Positions 53,329 through 63,347 of a stretch of 64,000 nt of DNA are shown in pieces (the stretch's first letter is position 1; each line of letters opens with the position of its first letter). The stretch spans positions 62,001 to 126,000 of the forward strand of contig JAJTEE010000003.1 in the NCBI GenBank assembly GCA_021298215.1, read 5' to 3'. The position numbers and the translations under genes are program-made. The DNA comes from Alphaproteobacteria bacterium. Its GTDB lineage: Bacteria > Pseudomonadota > Alphaproteobacteria > Paracaedibacterales > CAITNM01. The notes below the pieces were generated by a model. It was given only the letters and a program-made list of their open reading frames with translations. It searched no databases and had not been told where the DNA came from.

Positions 53329-53482
53329 AATACAATATCTTTTGAAGATCTAGGAAATTAGCCATTTTTTTGAGTGAAAAATACTTATACTTCTATTTTT
53401 GGAAATAATAGTGCGATCCCCTGCTCTTGAATAAAAATATAAATTACGATCTCATCTGCATAGAGGCTCAATATAAAAAACT

Positions 53483-55279
53483 ATGAGCAATTCTTCTAGG
53501 AAGTCCTCAATGTGTCTTTTCTTCATTAAATTAATCATATCTATTGTTTTTTTCGCTGTTGGATATAGCATAGAGAAAGGTTCAAAAGAGGGGGATACTT
53601 TTTCTTTTGAATCTATTTCTACACGGACTACGCTAACTAACGCAGATATTGAAAGGCTTACAACTTCTGAAAGTGGCGAAGATGAACAAAACGTAGATTT
53701 AATAGAACTTTCTACTTCTGCGTGGTCTTTTTCAAGAGAAGGAGAGATTTATAATAGCTGTTTTTATTCCGCTCACCAATGTTTTGAGAATGAAGAGCTT
53801 ACAACTTCTGAAAGTGATGAAGAAGGTGACTTGAATTTAGTAGGTTTTACTAGTTGTGGCCTTTCTAGTGAAACTGATGATGACTTAACACTCGGTTGTA
53901 AACGACTTAAAACTAGTGCTACGTCCAAGATAGTGCGTAGTACTTCTGATGGTGGGGGAAAAATTTATTTTGACTCTCAACCTCAGGGGAACCCATATGG
54001 TTACTCCTTATCACATCAAAGCTATAGTCGTTGTATAAGCGTAAATACCTTTCTAAAAAAATGTGCAAAATCTGTAGGAATTAATACTGATGCTGAAGCT
54101 GAGTCTCCTTTTTTCTTACCATATCTTCATGAAAGAGATGATATTATTCACGTAAGTCTCTGGGAAAGAGGCAGAATAACTGATTACAGAGTGTATGATC
54201 CTGAGCATAGATTGATGAATAAAGGAAAATTCTGTCCTAAGGATAAGCCTATTGGCGGAACTCGAAAAACAGGATTTTATTCAGTCGATGGCGATACGCG
54301 GATTTTTATGAAAGAAGCACCCGAAGCTTCAGAACGGGAGGAAGCTGCACGAGATTTGTATTTACGGCTTTTCCCGGAAGATAGAGAAAACATTCCTCTT
54401 CCTAAATCTAAAACTATTGTCATGAATGGTAAAATTTATTTAGTGGCGGAGTTTATGGAAGGAGAAACTCTAGAGGAAGTTTTTAGGAAAGTAAAAGAAA
54501 ACCCTGAGTATGGAAAAGAATGGGTTTTTAACAAAAAGAGATTTCAACAATTATTAATACTCTGTTCACTTCTCCGTCCAGAAGATTTGCGCCCACTAAA
54601 TTGTCTGGTAAGAAAAATAAAAGGTAGTGAAGAATGGGAGTTTATCCTTATTGATAATGAACGTTGTTTACCAGAAAATGAAGATTTTGAGTTTGAACAT
54701 CCTCAGAAAGGTAAAATAAAAACACGTGTTCATTGTGTGCTTTTATGTTTCCATGAATTAATGAATTTTTTGATTGATATTAAAATTTCAAGCGACGTTC
54801 ATGGCATTGTTCAAGCGTGGACTACAAAATATTGGGAAGAAAATAGAAACCAACGACAATTACAAGCTCAAAGAGCTACAGAGGATTTTCAAGAAAGTGC
54901 CTCTGGTATTTTTTATAGCCATAAAAGAAAACAGATTATTCTGAGACAATTACAAGACATCCAAAAAGCTTGTTACAAAACGCAAAGTTTTTCTACGCTA
55001 CTTTGGAATCTTATTCCAGGTCTTGCTGGTATCTACCATATTCCCGCATGTTATCCAGAAGTACCATCTGAAGAAAATTTGCTATTGCTGGCGTATTCTC
55101 GGTTTTACGATATTGACAGAGGACGTGCAGGAGGAGCAATCACTCCAAATAGCGCATACGTTCCTCTTAAAGAATTCTTTGGAGATATAAGGCATTCTAA
55201 ATCATTTTGCTTATCTGAAAAGAAAAAGAAGGTGCCAATATTTGGGTTAGGGAAGCTGCGTAGACAGCAATCAGTTTGA
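53483..55279 (+). CDS. Secreted atypical kinase-like protein, effector candidate
   Basis: A 598-residue protein. Residues 12-28 form an export or anchor segment. Residues 50-140 hold two acidic repeats built on LTTSES. From about 258 a kinase-like fold is suggested: Lys277 in RIFMKEA as ATP lysine, an acidic helix (EREEAARDLYL), a hinge YLVAEFMEGETLEE at 319-332, a loop PEDLRPLNCLV (Asp368, Asn373) and a metal site FILIDNE (Asp391). The ID-N form resembles lipid-kinase-like and other atypical kinases rather than DFG kinases. No homologue is known to me; a role in the host is inference. Confidence 0.5.
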   Translation: MSNSSRKSSMCLFFIKLIISIVFFAVGYSIEKGSKEGDTFSFESISTRTTLTNADIERLTTSESGEDEQNVDLIELSTSAWSFSREGEIYNSCFYSAHQCFENEELTTSESDEEGDLNLVGFTSCGLSSETDDDLTLGCKRLKTSATSKIVRSTSDGGGKIYFDSQPQGNPYGYSLSHQSYSRCISVNTFLKKCAKSVGINTDAEAESPFFLPYLHERDDIIHVSLWERGRITDYRVYDPEHRLMNKGKFCPKDKPIGGTRKTGFYSVDGDTRIFMKEAPEASEREEAARDLYLRLFPEDRENIPLPKSKTIVMNGKIYLVAEFMEGETLEEVFRKVKENPEYGKEWVFNKKRFQQLLILCSLLRPEDLRPLNCLVRKIKGSEEWEFILIDNERCLPENEDFEFEHPQKGKIKTRVHCVLLCFHELMNFLIDIKISSDVHGIVQAWTTKYWEENRNQRQLQAQRATEDFQESASGIFYSHKRKQIILRQLQDIQKACYKTQSFSTLLWNLIPGLAGIYHIPACYPEVPSEENLLLLAYSRFYDIDRGRAGGAITPNSAYVPLKEFFGDIRHSKSFCLSEKKKKVPIFGLGKLRRQQSV

Positions 55280-55285
55280 AGTTTT

Positions 55286-57715
55286 CTAATTTATGGCATC
55301 ATGAACTCTCCAATACCAAGAATGAGGGGAGGGCTCATGTTCTAATCCTGCTAATATCAAATGTTCTTTTGCTCTGGTTAAGGCAACGTAAAAGAGTCGA
55401 TTGTGCTCAAATTCTAATGCCTGTTGGTGATGTTCCTTAAGTGCTGCTGTTAAGATCGTGTCTGCAGCACTTGTTGGTTTTAAAAACCAAAATTGCTTAA
55501 CGGGATCATATAGTGCGATATCTTGCTTGAGGCTTGGCTCTTCACCATTATCAAGAATGACGACTATTGACGCTTCAAGTCCTTTGGCGCCATGTACCGT
55601 TGAAAGTTTAATTCCTTCTTGGTGTTCCTGTTTGGTGAAAATTGGAGGATACATGTAAAGATGCTCAACGAGCTGATAAATTCCTAAATCTAGAAGGTGG
55701 GAACGTTTTAATACCTCATCCATGAAATGGTGCAATAACAAACAATCAACGCTCATACTATCATAAGCATGCATGAAATAGTCGTAAGCATTGGCAGGAT
55801 TTTTCTGTAAGAGTTCATTTAAAGCTTTAGCATGAACAGGGCAATGTTTCTGAACGGTATCCCACAAATATCCTGTGCGGTTATGACAAAGGGTAAATAA
55901 ATCTTCCTCACTTAGTTTGCCAAAGCTTCTCATCCATGGACTTTTCAGAAGCTGTGCCAAATTCAAATCATTAAGAGGCATTTGCATAAACTCAACAGCA
56001 CTTAAAATATCCCGCACAGAAAGCACTTCTAGAAGATCTTGTGGGTCAAAAGCAGAATAGGGAATGTTCTTTTCTTCGCAATGTGTTGTTAATGCGTTCA
56101 TTTGACTTCCCCGTTTACGCATTAAAATCATGGCATCATCATAAGTTGCAAGGCGTTGCTCAGATTCTAAAAAGACCCCCTTCTCAATAGTTCTCTGCAC
56201 ATGATTTAAAACTTCTTGAGCGAGAAGTTTTTCAGGTTCATGTATATTTCGGTATTCAGTAAAAATAGGCCAAGGATCAAGCTCTTCCTTCTGTTGTACA
56301 GTTAAAGGTAAAAGCTCTATGTTTCCTTTAAAACAATGATGTGCAGTGTGTGGCTTTAAATCATTGCCCAGGCCTTTTGGATTTTTTTCAAAAATTGTAT
56401 CTATAGTTTTTAAAAGATCTTTTGAGCTGCGAAAACTGGTTGTTAAGTGTACTGTTTCAAATGGTTGGCATAAGCCAGAAAAATGCTGATGCATGCTTTG
56501 ATATATACGAATATCAGCACCTTGAAAGCTGTAAATCGATTGTTTTTCATCGCCAACAACAAATAAACTTCTTTCACCAGATTGTTGATCAAATAAACCA
56601 TTTACAAGGTGGGTAATCACGCGCCATTGATCGACGCTGGTATCTTGCGCTTCATCTACCAGAATATGATCAATACGATAATTTAAATCGAATAAAATTT
56701 GATCAAATGTATCATTGCTTAATATTTCTAGGGTTTTTTCAATTAAGTCATGAAAATCCCAAACGTTTAAAGACTGTTTAAGCTGCTTATAGTGTTCATT
56801 AAATAATTGTTGTAATTGCCAAAAATGCAGAGATTTTTGACAATGATCGAAACGTATTTTTTGGGAAAAATAATGCTCTAATTTTTCTCCATACGCCTTC
56901 AAAAGTGTCTCTGCTTCTGGATATTCTTTTTGAATATGTGCACTCAAGACTTTACTTCTTGTCGTGCCCTTTTGTGTCAAAAAACACTGAACAAAAGCAT
57001 GGTCTTTAGAAACAGCTGCTGTTGGGATTAGGACATTTAAATATTCAGCCACATACGTATGAATATTGGCAGGAGGTAATGGAAAATCAGGAGCATGCTG
57101 CACATCTAGGAGTTCTTCCAAGCGTTTTTGTATGTCCTCAATACTTAAAAGCTGGATATTTTTTGTCGTTTTGCATAAGTATTCAAAAAGAGTCATGTCC
57201 GAATGAAATGCTAAGAATTCTTCTAAAAAAATTTGAGCATTGGGATCTAAAATTAATTGTTCGAAAGCTTGAGAAAGATAGGTTGATTCCTCAAATTTTT
57301 CCATGATGCGAGGAGGTTCAGATAAAATATTTTTGCTCGTATGGCGTTGTAGTAGACGCTGACAAAAGCTATGAACTGTTTGGATAGAAATGTCTTGATA
57401 TAAATTAGAAGAAAAAAGTTCTTTAACTCTTTCCACTATTTCTTTATTGGGAACTTCACCTAAAGTATGAAGCTCATCTGTTATTTTTTCTTCTGAAAGA
57501 GTAGAAAAAAAATGTATGCGTTTTTGTAAACGTTGCTGCATTTCGCTTGCAGCAGCTCTTGAAAAAGTTAAGCAAAGAATACGTTCTGGTTTTGCTGAGT
57601 GCAGCAACAACCTAATGATTCTATCGATAAGAATTTTTGTTTTTCCAGATCCTGCAGAAGCGCTCACCCAACAACTAGAGTTGGGGCTGCTAGCTGCTTG
57701 TTGGTGTGAGTGCAT
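55286..57715 (-). CDS. addA: AddA-like helicase lacking the nuclease domain
   Basis: UvrD-type superfamily 1 helicase: Walker A VSASAGSGKTK, LTFSRAAASEMQ-R, ILVDEAQDTS, GDEKQSIYSFQGAD, LSTVHGAKGLE and LFYVALTRAKE. The sequence resembles alphaproteobacterial AddA, but at 809 residues it ends right after helicase motif VI; the C-terminal nuclease domain of usual AddA (over 1,100 residues) is missing. It lies four bases after a carrier gene in the same group as addB-like. Confidence 0.75.
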   Translation of the reverse strand: MHSHQQAASSPNSSCWVSASAGSGKTKILIDRIIRLLLHSAKPERILCLTFSRAAASEMQQRLQKRIHFFSTLSEEKITDELHTLGEVPNKEIVERVKELFSSNLYQDISIQTVHSFCQRLLQRHTSKNILSEPPRIMEKFEESTYLSQAFEQLILDPNAQIFLEEFLAFHSDMTLFEYLCKTTKNIQLLSIEDIQKRLEELLDVQHAPDFPLPPANIHTYVAEYLNVLIPTAAVSKDHAFVQCFLTQKGTTRSKVLSAHIQKEYPEAETLLKAYGEKLEHYFSQKIRFDHCQKSLHFWQLQQLFNEHYKQLKQSLNVWDFHDLIEKTLEILSNDTFDQILFDLNYRIDHILVDEAQDTSVDQWRVITHLVNGLFDQQSGERSLFVVGDEKQSIYSFQGADIRIYQSMHQHFSGLCQPFETVHLTTSFRSSKDLLKTIDTIFEKNPKGLGNDLKPHTAHHCFKGNIELLPLTVQQKEELDPWPIFTEYRNIHEPEKLLAQEVLNHVQRTIEKGVFLESEQRLATYDDAMILMRKRGSQMNALTTHCEEKNIPYSAFDPQDLLEVLSVRDILSAVEFMQMPLNDLNLAQLLKSPWMRSFGKLSEEDLFTLCHNRTGYLWDTVQKHCPVHAKALNELLQKNPANAYDYFMHAYDSMSVDCLLLHHFMDEVLKRSHLLDLGIYQLVEHLYMYPPIFTKQEHQEGIKLSTVHGAKGLEASIVVILDNGEEPSLKQDIALYDPVKQFWFLKPTSAADTILTAALKEHHQQALEFEHNRLFYVALTRAKEHLILAGLEHEPSPHSWYWRVHDAIN

Positions 57716-57719
57716 AGAT

Positions 57720-58982
57720 CTAGCTTATTTCCTTTTGTCTCAGCTTTAATCCCTGCCTGTACAAGAAAAAAGCAAGCATTCCAAGTGCGCCAACGAAAAT
57801 AAGAATAGAGCTCAGAGCAAAAATATATTCTGTACTCGAGTATAATCGTATGCCTTGCTCATCCATCCTGCCGCTCCATTTTACATCAAGCAAAAAGCCT
57901 ACAGCTTGCATAATGCAAGCGCTTCCCATAACACTGAATGTATTAATGACTCCCAGTGTCGTTCCTGAAGTTTCTGGTGTGGTATAGTGTGACGCAGCGC
58001 CAAAACAAAGAATTTCTGAGCTACTGAAAACTCCTAAAGTAATCAATATGAAAATCAATGAAAAAGCTGATAAATCACTGTATAAAAGAGTAATTAGGCA
58101 AAATACCATTCCAAGCCAGCTATATATAATGCCACGATTATATTCTTTATATTTCTCGCACAACCAAGGAATAATCAAGCTGCTGATGGCTGCTCCTACA
58201 TAAATTTGCATCGTAACATTAGCCGCATTGATACGTTGGAGATTGAAATGATTCATCAGAAACGATACGCCCCACAAGTCTGCAATGACAGATAATGGCG
58301 AATAAAAACAGGTTGTCATAATGGCATAAGCAAGAACTGGCCGTGTTTTAAAAACGTGAAGGATACTTTCTTTGATTTCGCTCCATTTCAATACGGCTTC
58401 GCGATTGATAGCTTCCCTAGGCATGATGAGTACAAGCGAAAACCAAAGAATAACGCCAATAACTGATAGTACAGTGAAAGCATAGCGCCAGTTTGTTGAT
58501 TCAATAAGATCTAGTAAAGGGTTTGCGGCTAAAAGAGGACCGAATAAACCAAGTGTTAATGCAGCTCCCATGAAAAAACCACGATTAGACCTTGGAAAAC
58601 TGTCCGCGGCAATTTTCATGCAGCTAATATATCCAGAAGCAGACCCTATTCCCATGAATAACCTACTAACTTGGGCTTCCCAAAGGCTATTTCCAATGAT
58701 CAGTAAACCGTTTCCAATTAAGCACAATAAAATACTAATAAGGACAACTCGTTTAACACCAACTCGATCAATCAAGACGCCACAAGGAATTTGAACAATA
58801 GCGTATATAAACATGAAAAATGAGCCAAGAGTTGAGAAGTCATTGGCGGTCATGAAAAAAGCACTACGCAATTCAGGTTCAACAAGACCTGGCGCTATAC
58901 GAAGGACATACTGATACAAGAAAAATATCGCAACGCCAGCCCAGGCTGTATAAGCTTGTATAGGAGTTTTTTCTTCTTTCAT
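57720..58982 (-). CDS. MFS carrier between the add genes
   Basis: A 420-residue carrier with 12 segments (QIPCGVLIDRVGVKRVVL in loop 2-3, GIGSASGYISCMKIAADSFP). It belongs to a branch common in intracellular bacteria but not to the ProP group. It starts 1 bp after addB-like and stops 4 bp before addA, so one transcript is likely. Substrate unknown. Confidence 0.83.
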   Translation of the reverse strand: MKEEKTPIQAYTAWAGVAIFFLYQYVLRIAPGLVEPELRSAFFMTANDFSTLGSFFMFIYAIVQIPCGVLIDRVGVKRVVLISILLCLIGNGLLIIGNSLWEAQVSRLFMGIGSASGYISCMKIAADSFPRSNRGFFMGAALTLGLFGPLLAANPLLDLIESTNWRYAFTVLSVIGVILWFSLVLIMPREAINREAVLKWSEIKESILHVFKTRPVLAYAIMTTCFYSPLSVIADLWGVSFLMNHFNLQRINAANVTMQIYVGAAISSLIIPWLCEKYKEYNRGIIYSWLGMVFCLITLLYSDLSAFSLIFILITLGVFSSSEILCFGAASHYTTPETSGTTLGVINTFSVMGSACIMQAVGFLLDVKWSGRMDEQGIRLYSSTEYIFALSSILIFVGALGMLAFFLYRQGLKLRQKEIS

Positions 58983-58983
58983 C

Positions 58984-60708
58984 TTAAACGGATCGTTCCA
59001 AAATTTTATATTCGTTACACTTTGGCGTTTTTGAAGGCCAGGGGCAAGTTAAAAATGGCGATTTGGTCATAAAATAATGAAAAATAATTTTCTCAAGTGA
59101 TGTTTGAAGTGTATTCATTGGGAGAGCAATACTTGCTGAAACAGATCCTGAGGGTTGTGTTCCTTTAAGCTGCCAAAATTCAGCTTGAGTTTGAATATTT
59201 TTTCGAGATTTTTGAGCTAAAAATATTTCAATTGCAAGTTGCGGTGCATAGCCGTTTATAACATCTGTTTTGCTTGGTGGGGTTCCAGTTTTGAAGTTAA
59301 CTACAAGATTTCCGCTATCAAGACAAAGCAAGGTATCTAGTCGCGCCCTAAGAGTTATTGATCCAAGGGTTTCTTTAGTATCATATTCGCTATATATTTC
59401 TTTTGGTTTCAGGTCAGTTATTTGATCTTTAACCCAAGTTAAAATTCGCAGCATTTTACTTTTCCACAAAATATTAGGCTTACTAAGCTTAAGTTTGTCA
59501 GCATAGGTTGTGGCGGTAGTAATTCCTTCTTTCAAATAAATCTCTATCATTGTATGCGTAGCTAAACCAAATTCTTTTGCAAAGCTTTGAGTTGTTAGAC
59601 GCTCTAATGGATGGAGCTTTAAAATATAGCGAGCATAAAATCCATAAGGATCTTGCATTAATAAGTTAAAGCCGCTGGCACTGACAGTTGTCGGGCGGCT
59701 AGTGAGAGGAGAGTTTGCTATTGGTCTTTCCTCTTTTTGCAGATGACGTTGCTCCTGATGTTTTTGAAGACGCTCAGGTTGAACCAAAGGATGAAAAAAG
59801 AGTGTATCAACTGAATAGCAAAAAATATTCAATATTTGTTGTTTTTTCCATTTTAAAAGCTGATCACTGAGAGCTTCATATGAAGTATTTTTTAAAAGGG
59901 GTTGGCTAATTTTGGGTTTTATTTGATTATGTTTTAAACAAAAAATAACCTGATTTGGTTCAAATTTTAGAGCTTCATGAAGACCTAGCCGTACTTGTGC
60001 TGATCCTTCTTTCAAGTATAAAGCTTTTTTAAACCATTCGAGACAAAAAGGAGAATCATCCAAAAGCTGAATGTAATTAAGGAGGGGAGTAATTTGTTCT
60101 TGAAGAGTATGTGGAAGTTTTTCAACTATTTCAAGAAACTGATCATAGAAATTTTTTTCACAAGACATCTTGAAAAGGTTATTGCTTAAAGGATGAGAAA
60201 ACCTTTCTGGCTTATGTGATGGTTGTGAGTCTTTTCTTAAGTTGTATTCCCATTCCATTCCCAGACGATATAATTCTTCATCTTGTTGTAAAAATCGATG
60301 TCTTAAAACCTCTGCAATATGAATTCGAGAAGGTTGCGCTGTATATTTGTACAGCTTACAAATCCAATCTATGGTGGCGCTAATGTGAGAAGGAATAGTA
60401 CATTTTAGTAACGGCTCCCAGACGGTTATATCGTCACAAACGATGATATATCCTTGCTTAAAGAAGTTTAAGATGTGTTTTTGAAGAGAGAAAAAAGTCG
60501 AGAACTGAATTTGTTGAGGGGGTTCAGGAGTTACAGAATATTGAAATGTAGGTAGCTCGTTTTGTAATTGATGAATAATTCCTGAAATATTTAAATCCAT
60601 AATTTCTTTTGAATTTATTTCATGTGCAATTTGCCAAAGATTGTACAAGTTCGCTGAAGGAACTGCAGCACGAATTAACTGTATTGTGGCGAGAAAGGAA
60701 TTTTTCAT
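58984..60708 (-). CDS. AddB-like protein, shortened, altered nuclease motif
   Basis: A 574-residue protein; the C-terminal 230 residues are a PD-(D/E)XK domain like alphaproteobacterial AddB: SASGFNLLMQDPYGFYARYIL, FGLATHTMIE, ARLDTLLCLDSGNLVVNFKTGTPP, and PQLAIE. The usual catalytic D-Y-K is N471-F-K473, so cleavage is doubtful. The N-terminal helicase-like part is much shorter than usual (about 1,000 residues in total). Its start overlaps the carrier gene before it (TAATG). Confidence 0.65.
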   Translation of the reverse strand: MKNSFLATIQLIRAAVPSANLYNLWQIAHEINSKEIMDLNISGIIHQLQNELPTFQYSVTPEPPQQIQFSTFFSLQKHILNFFKQGYIIVCDDITVWEPLLKCTIPSHISATIDWICKLYKYTAQPSRIHIAEVLRHRFLQQDEELYRLGMEWEYNLRKDSQPSHKPERFSHPLSNNLFKMSCEKNFYDQFLEIVEKLPHTLQEQITPLLNYIQLLDDSPFCLEWFKKALYLKEGSAQVRLGLHEALKFEPNQVIFCLKHNQIKPKISQPLLKNTSYEALSDQLLKWKKQQILNIFCYSVDTLFFHPLVQPERLQKHQEQRHLQKEERPIANSPLTSRPTTVSASGFNLLMQDPYGFYARYILKLHPLERLTTQSFAKEFGLATHTMIEIYLKEGITTATTYADKLKLSKPNILWKSKMLRILTWVKDQITDLKPKEIYSEYDTKETLGSITLRARLDTLLCLDSGNLVVNFKTGTPPSKTDVINGYAPQLAIEIFLAQKSRKNIQTQAEFWQLKGTQPSGSVSASIALPMNTLQTSLEKIIFHYFMTKSPFLTCPWPSKTPKCNEYKILERSV

Positions 60709-61973
60709 TACTCTTTAAATCTTAAATTTTCATCCAGCTTGTTTTTAAGTTGTAAATGATTTCTTGAACTTTTTGCTTCATATGCAACGAACAAAAAGGC
60801 CATCAATAAAGCTAATAAGCTTATAAATAAAGCTGGCATAAGATACCATCCCGTTTTATCAACAATATAACTAAGCATGCCGGGCGCCATTCCGCCGACA
60901 CTTAAGCCAATGGTAAAGAAAAGGGAGACATTTCTGGCTCTAATCTGAGCTGGAAATAAGCTGTTCATTACGGGATGAATGGCCGCTCCAAAGCTAGACG
61001 AAGCAATCACTAAGAGTATTTGGGTTAGATACCAATGTCCTTCTCTTAGAAATAAAAAGCCAAACAGACTCAAGGGAATAATAAATAATGCTGCCATTTT
61101 CATGAAATACTCATGATGCTTTGATTTATCAGCTAAAATCCCCATGAGAGGAGACAAAATAATATAGCCTACCAAAGAGATCATAGTGCAGTATATGCCT
61201 ATTGCAGTTGGCTGGTTTAGTATTTTTGTTACATAGAAATTCGTGTAGGTTGCTGGTAGCCAATTCGTAGTTCCAACAACGACGCCTATAAAAATGACGA
61301 GAGATCGACGTAACCAAAGATAGTCGAAATGAACCTTTTTAGTTGGCTTTTTAGCGTTTTCTTTTGCGACAATATCTATTAAAAAGCGACGCATACTAAA
61401 ACTCCAAAAAGCAGCTAAGCCGCCTACAAGAAATGCAGTTCGCCATAACCATGGTATTTCTGTTTGATAAGAAAGACAAATTGCAGAGGCTCCAAGGCCG
61501 ATTAAGCTTCCAATAGTTCCAGAGGCAGCAAGACATCCGCTAACAAATCCTCTTTTGCTCTTATGATATTCCATTAAGTATGTGCCAGCATTTGTATATT
61601 CGCCTCCTAACGAGAATCCTTGCATCAACCGAAATATGACGAATAAACAACTTGCAACGAGGCCAATACGTTGATTCCCAGGTAGAAAAGCAATCGCAAG
61701 AGCTGGGAAAATGGCGCATTGTACAGCAAGTAAAAGTGCTTTTTTTCGACTAAAAACATCTGAAATATAGCCGAATATAATGCCTCCAATTGGCCTTATA
61801 ATGAAAGCACCTCCGAATAGAAAGAGGCTTAATATGTGAGATTCTTTTAAATCAATGTTTGGAAAAAAGTAAGGTGTAATAATAGGGCCAAAATGGGCGA
61901 AGAGTAAAAAGTCATAATAATCAAGAATGTTTCCAATAATAACGGCGACTGTTACTCGAATGCGCTTCAACAT
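60708..61973 (-). CDS. MFS carrier, MHS (ProP-like) family
   Basis: A 421-residue carrier. ILDYYDFLLFAHFGPI at the start, FIIRPIGGIIFGYISDVFSRKKAL in loop 2-3, and GFSLGGEYTNAGTYLMEY are typical of the family. It overlaps addB-like by one base pair as TAATG. Substrate unknown. Confidence 0.86.
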   Translation of the reverse strand: MLKRIRVTVAVIIGNILDYYDFLLFAHFGPIITPYFFPNIDLKESHILSLFLFGGAFIIRPIGGIIFGYISDVFSRKKALLLAVQCAIFPALAIAFLPGNQRIGLVASCLFVIFRLMQGFSLGGEYTNAGTYLMEYHKSKRGFVSGCLAASGTIGSLIGLGASAICLSYQTEIPWLWRTAFLVGGLAAFWSFSMRRFLIDIVAKENAKKPTKKVHFDYLWLRRSLVIFIGVVVGTTNWLPATYTNFYVTKILNQPTAIGIYCTMISLVGYIILSPLMGILADKSKHHEYFMKMAALFIIPLSLFGFLFLREGHWYLTQILLVIASSSFGAAIHPVMNSLFPAQIRARNVSLFFTIGLSVGGMAPGMLSYIVDKTGWYLMPALFISLLALLMAFLFVAYEAKSSRNHLQLKNKLDENLRFKE

Positions 61974-61992
61974 GATCTACCTTCCTGGTAAT

Positions 61993-63234
61993 TTATCGAA
62001 CCGCCTTATTTTGGAAAATCTTATGAAAAACTGCAAGCATTAAAAGTGCGATTAAGCTTATGATGCCGCTTATGATAAAAGTAGCAAATTGATTATATAT
62101 ATGGGCGGCAGCTCCCCCAATAGTGCCTGCGATAATAAGAGCTACTGCACTAATGAGATAGAAAAAGCCTATACCCGTTCCCCGCAAATCTTCAGGTACA
62201 TAGTCGGCAATAAGACTTAAAAACATGCTTTGACTCATGCCAATTTGAATGCCCCAAATCCCTACACCAATTAGCATTGTGGTAAGGTTAGGCGCAAATC
62301 CTAAGAAAAGATCTGCGATCATTAATAAAAGAAAGCTTAAACCTAAGAAGCCGTGGCGCCCAAAACGATCTGACAGATACCCAACAGGATAAGAGCATAA
62401 AGTGTTTGTTCCATTGTACAAAATCATAACCCCATGGGAAAAATTTTGGTCTAAATGAAAGGTGTCGGTTGCGTGCAATATGAGAACTGACTCACCCACG
62501 CGAGCGCTCATAAAAACAAGTACTATCAGCATTAAAAACCAATAAGATTTTCCTAAACGTTTTAAATTGCTGAAGTGAATGGGATGGCGCGCAGGTTTTT
62601 TTTGTTTCTGCTTTTTAGCTTCTTTAGGGTCTTTAACAAAAAATAGTACCAATAAAAACCCTAAGAAAGCAGGGATACTAGCAATGGCAAAAACAGTTTG
62701 AAAATCTTTATTGGTTGCGGTCATGCACCAAATACCAAGGAATCCCCCAATAAAAGAGCCCGCAACGGCTAAACTCTGCCTAAGGCCAAAACACGCACCT
62801 TTTAGGTCATCAGGCGCTAGATCACTTACTAAAGCATCGCGAGGAGTTGCATGGATACCGTTTCCTAATCGATCAAGAATACGAGCTGTAAGAACTGCGC
62901 CGAGATTTGAAAACAGTGCAAAGATGGGGCGAGCAATCACCGATAAAGCAATCCCCCAAACAATAAGGAATTTCCTTCGTTGCAAGTAATCACTTATAAC
63001 ACCAGAGAATAGCTTCATTAAATAAGCTATTGCTTCAAAAAATCCTTCAAGCACTAGTAAAATGCCTGTAGCAACGCCCAAAATTTGCTTTACGTAGATC
63101 GCAGCGATTCCAAAAATCATGACAGTGGATATGTTGAGGAGCATGCTTGCCAACCCAATAGCCCAAATAGACGCTGGGATTTTGCTTTTAAAGTTTTTTA
63201 GCATACCTAGGACAACAGCCCAAAAGAACCACAA
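61993..63234 (-). CDS. MFS carrier (other subfamily)
   Basis: A 413-residue carrier with 12 segments; LDRLGNGIHATPRDALVSDLAP and GACFGLRQSLAVAG are typical of a broad MFS group with unknown or drug-like substrates. The start at 63234 is TTG; an ATG at 63204 is possible. First gene of a five-gene group leading to addB-like and addA-like. Confidence 0.82.
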   Translation of the reverse strand: MWFFWAVVLGMLKNFKSKIPASIWAIGLASMLLNISTVMIFGIAAIYVKQILGVATGILLVLEGFFEAIAYLMKLFSGVISDYLQRRKFLIVWGIALSVIARPIFALFSNLGAVLTARILDRLGNGIHATPRDALVSDLAPDDLKGACFGLRQSLAVAGSFIGGFLGIWCMTATNKDFQTVFAIASIPAFLGFLLVLFFVKDPKEAKKQKQKKPARHPIHFSNLKRLGKSYWFLMLIVLVFMSARVGESVLILHATDTFHLDQNFSHGVMILYNGTNTLCSYPVGYLSDRFGRHGFLGLSFLLLMIADLFLGFAPNLTTMLIGVGIWGIQIGMSQSMFLSLIADYVPEDLRGTGIGFFYLISAVALIIAGTIGGAAAHIYNQFATFIISGIISLIALLMLAVFHKIFQNKAVR

Positions 63235-63347
63235 GGGACAAACATATCAAAATTGCTGAGGGTGTGCAATCAAAGGTTGCAAAATCAAGAGACACAGTGT
63301 TAATTAATATTGATGGGTAGTTTTTCTACATTAATTATAATGAGTTA

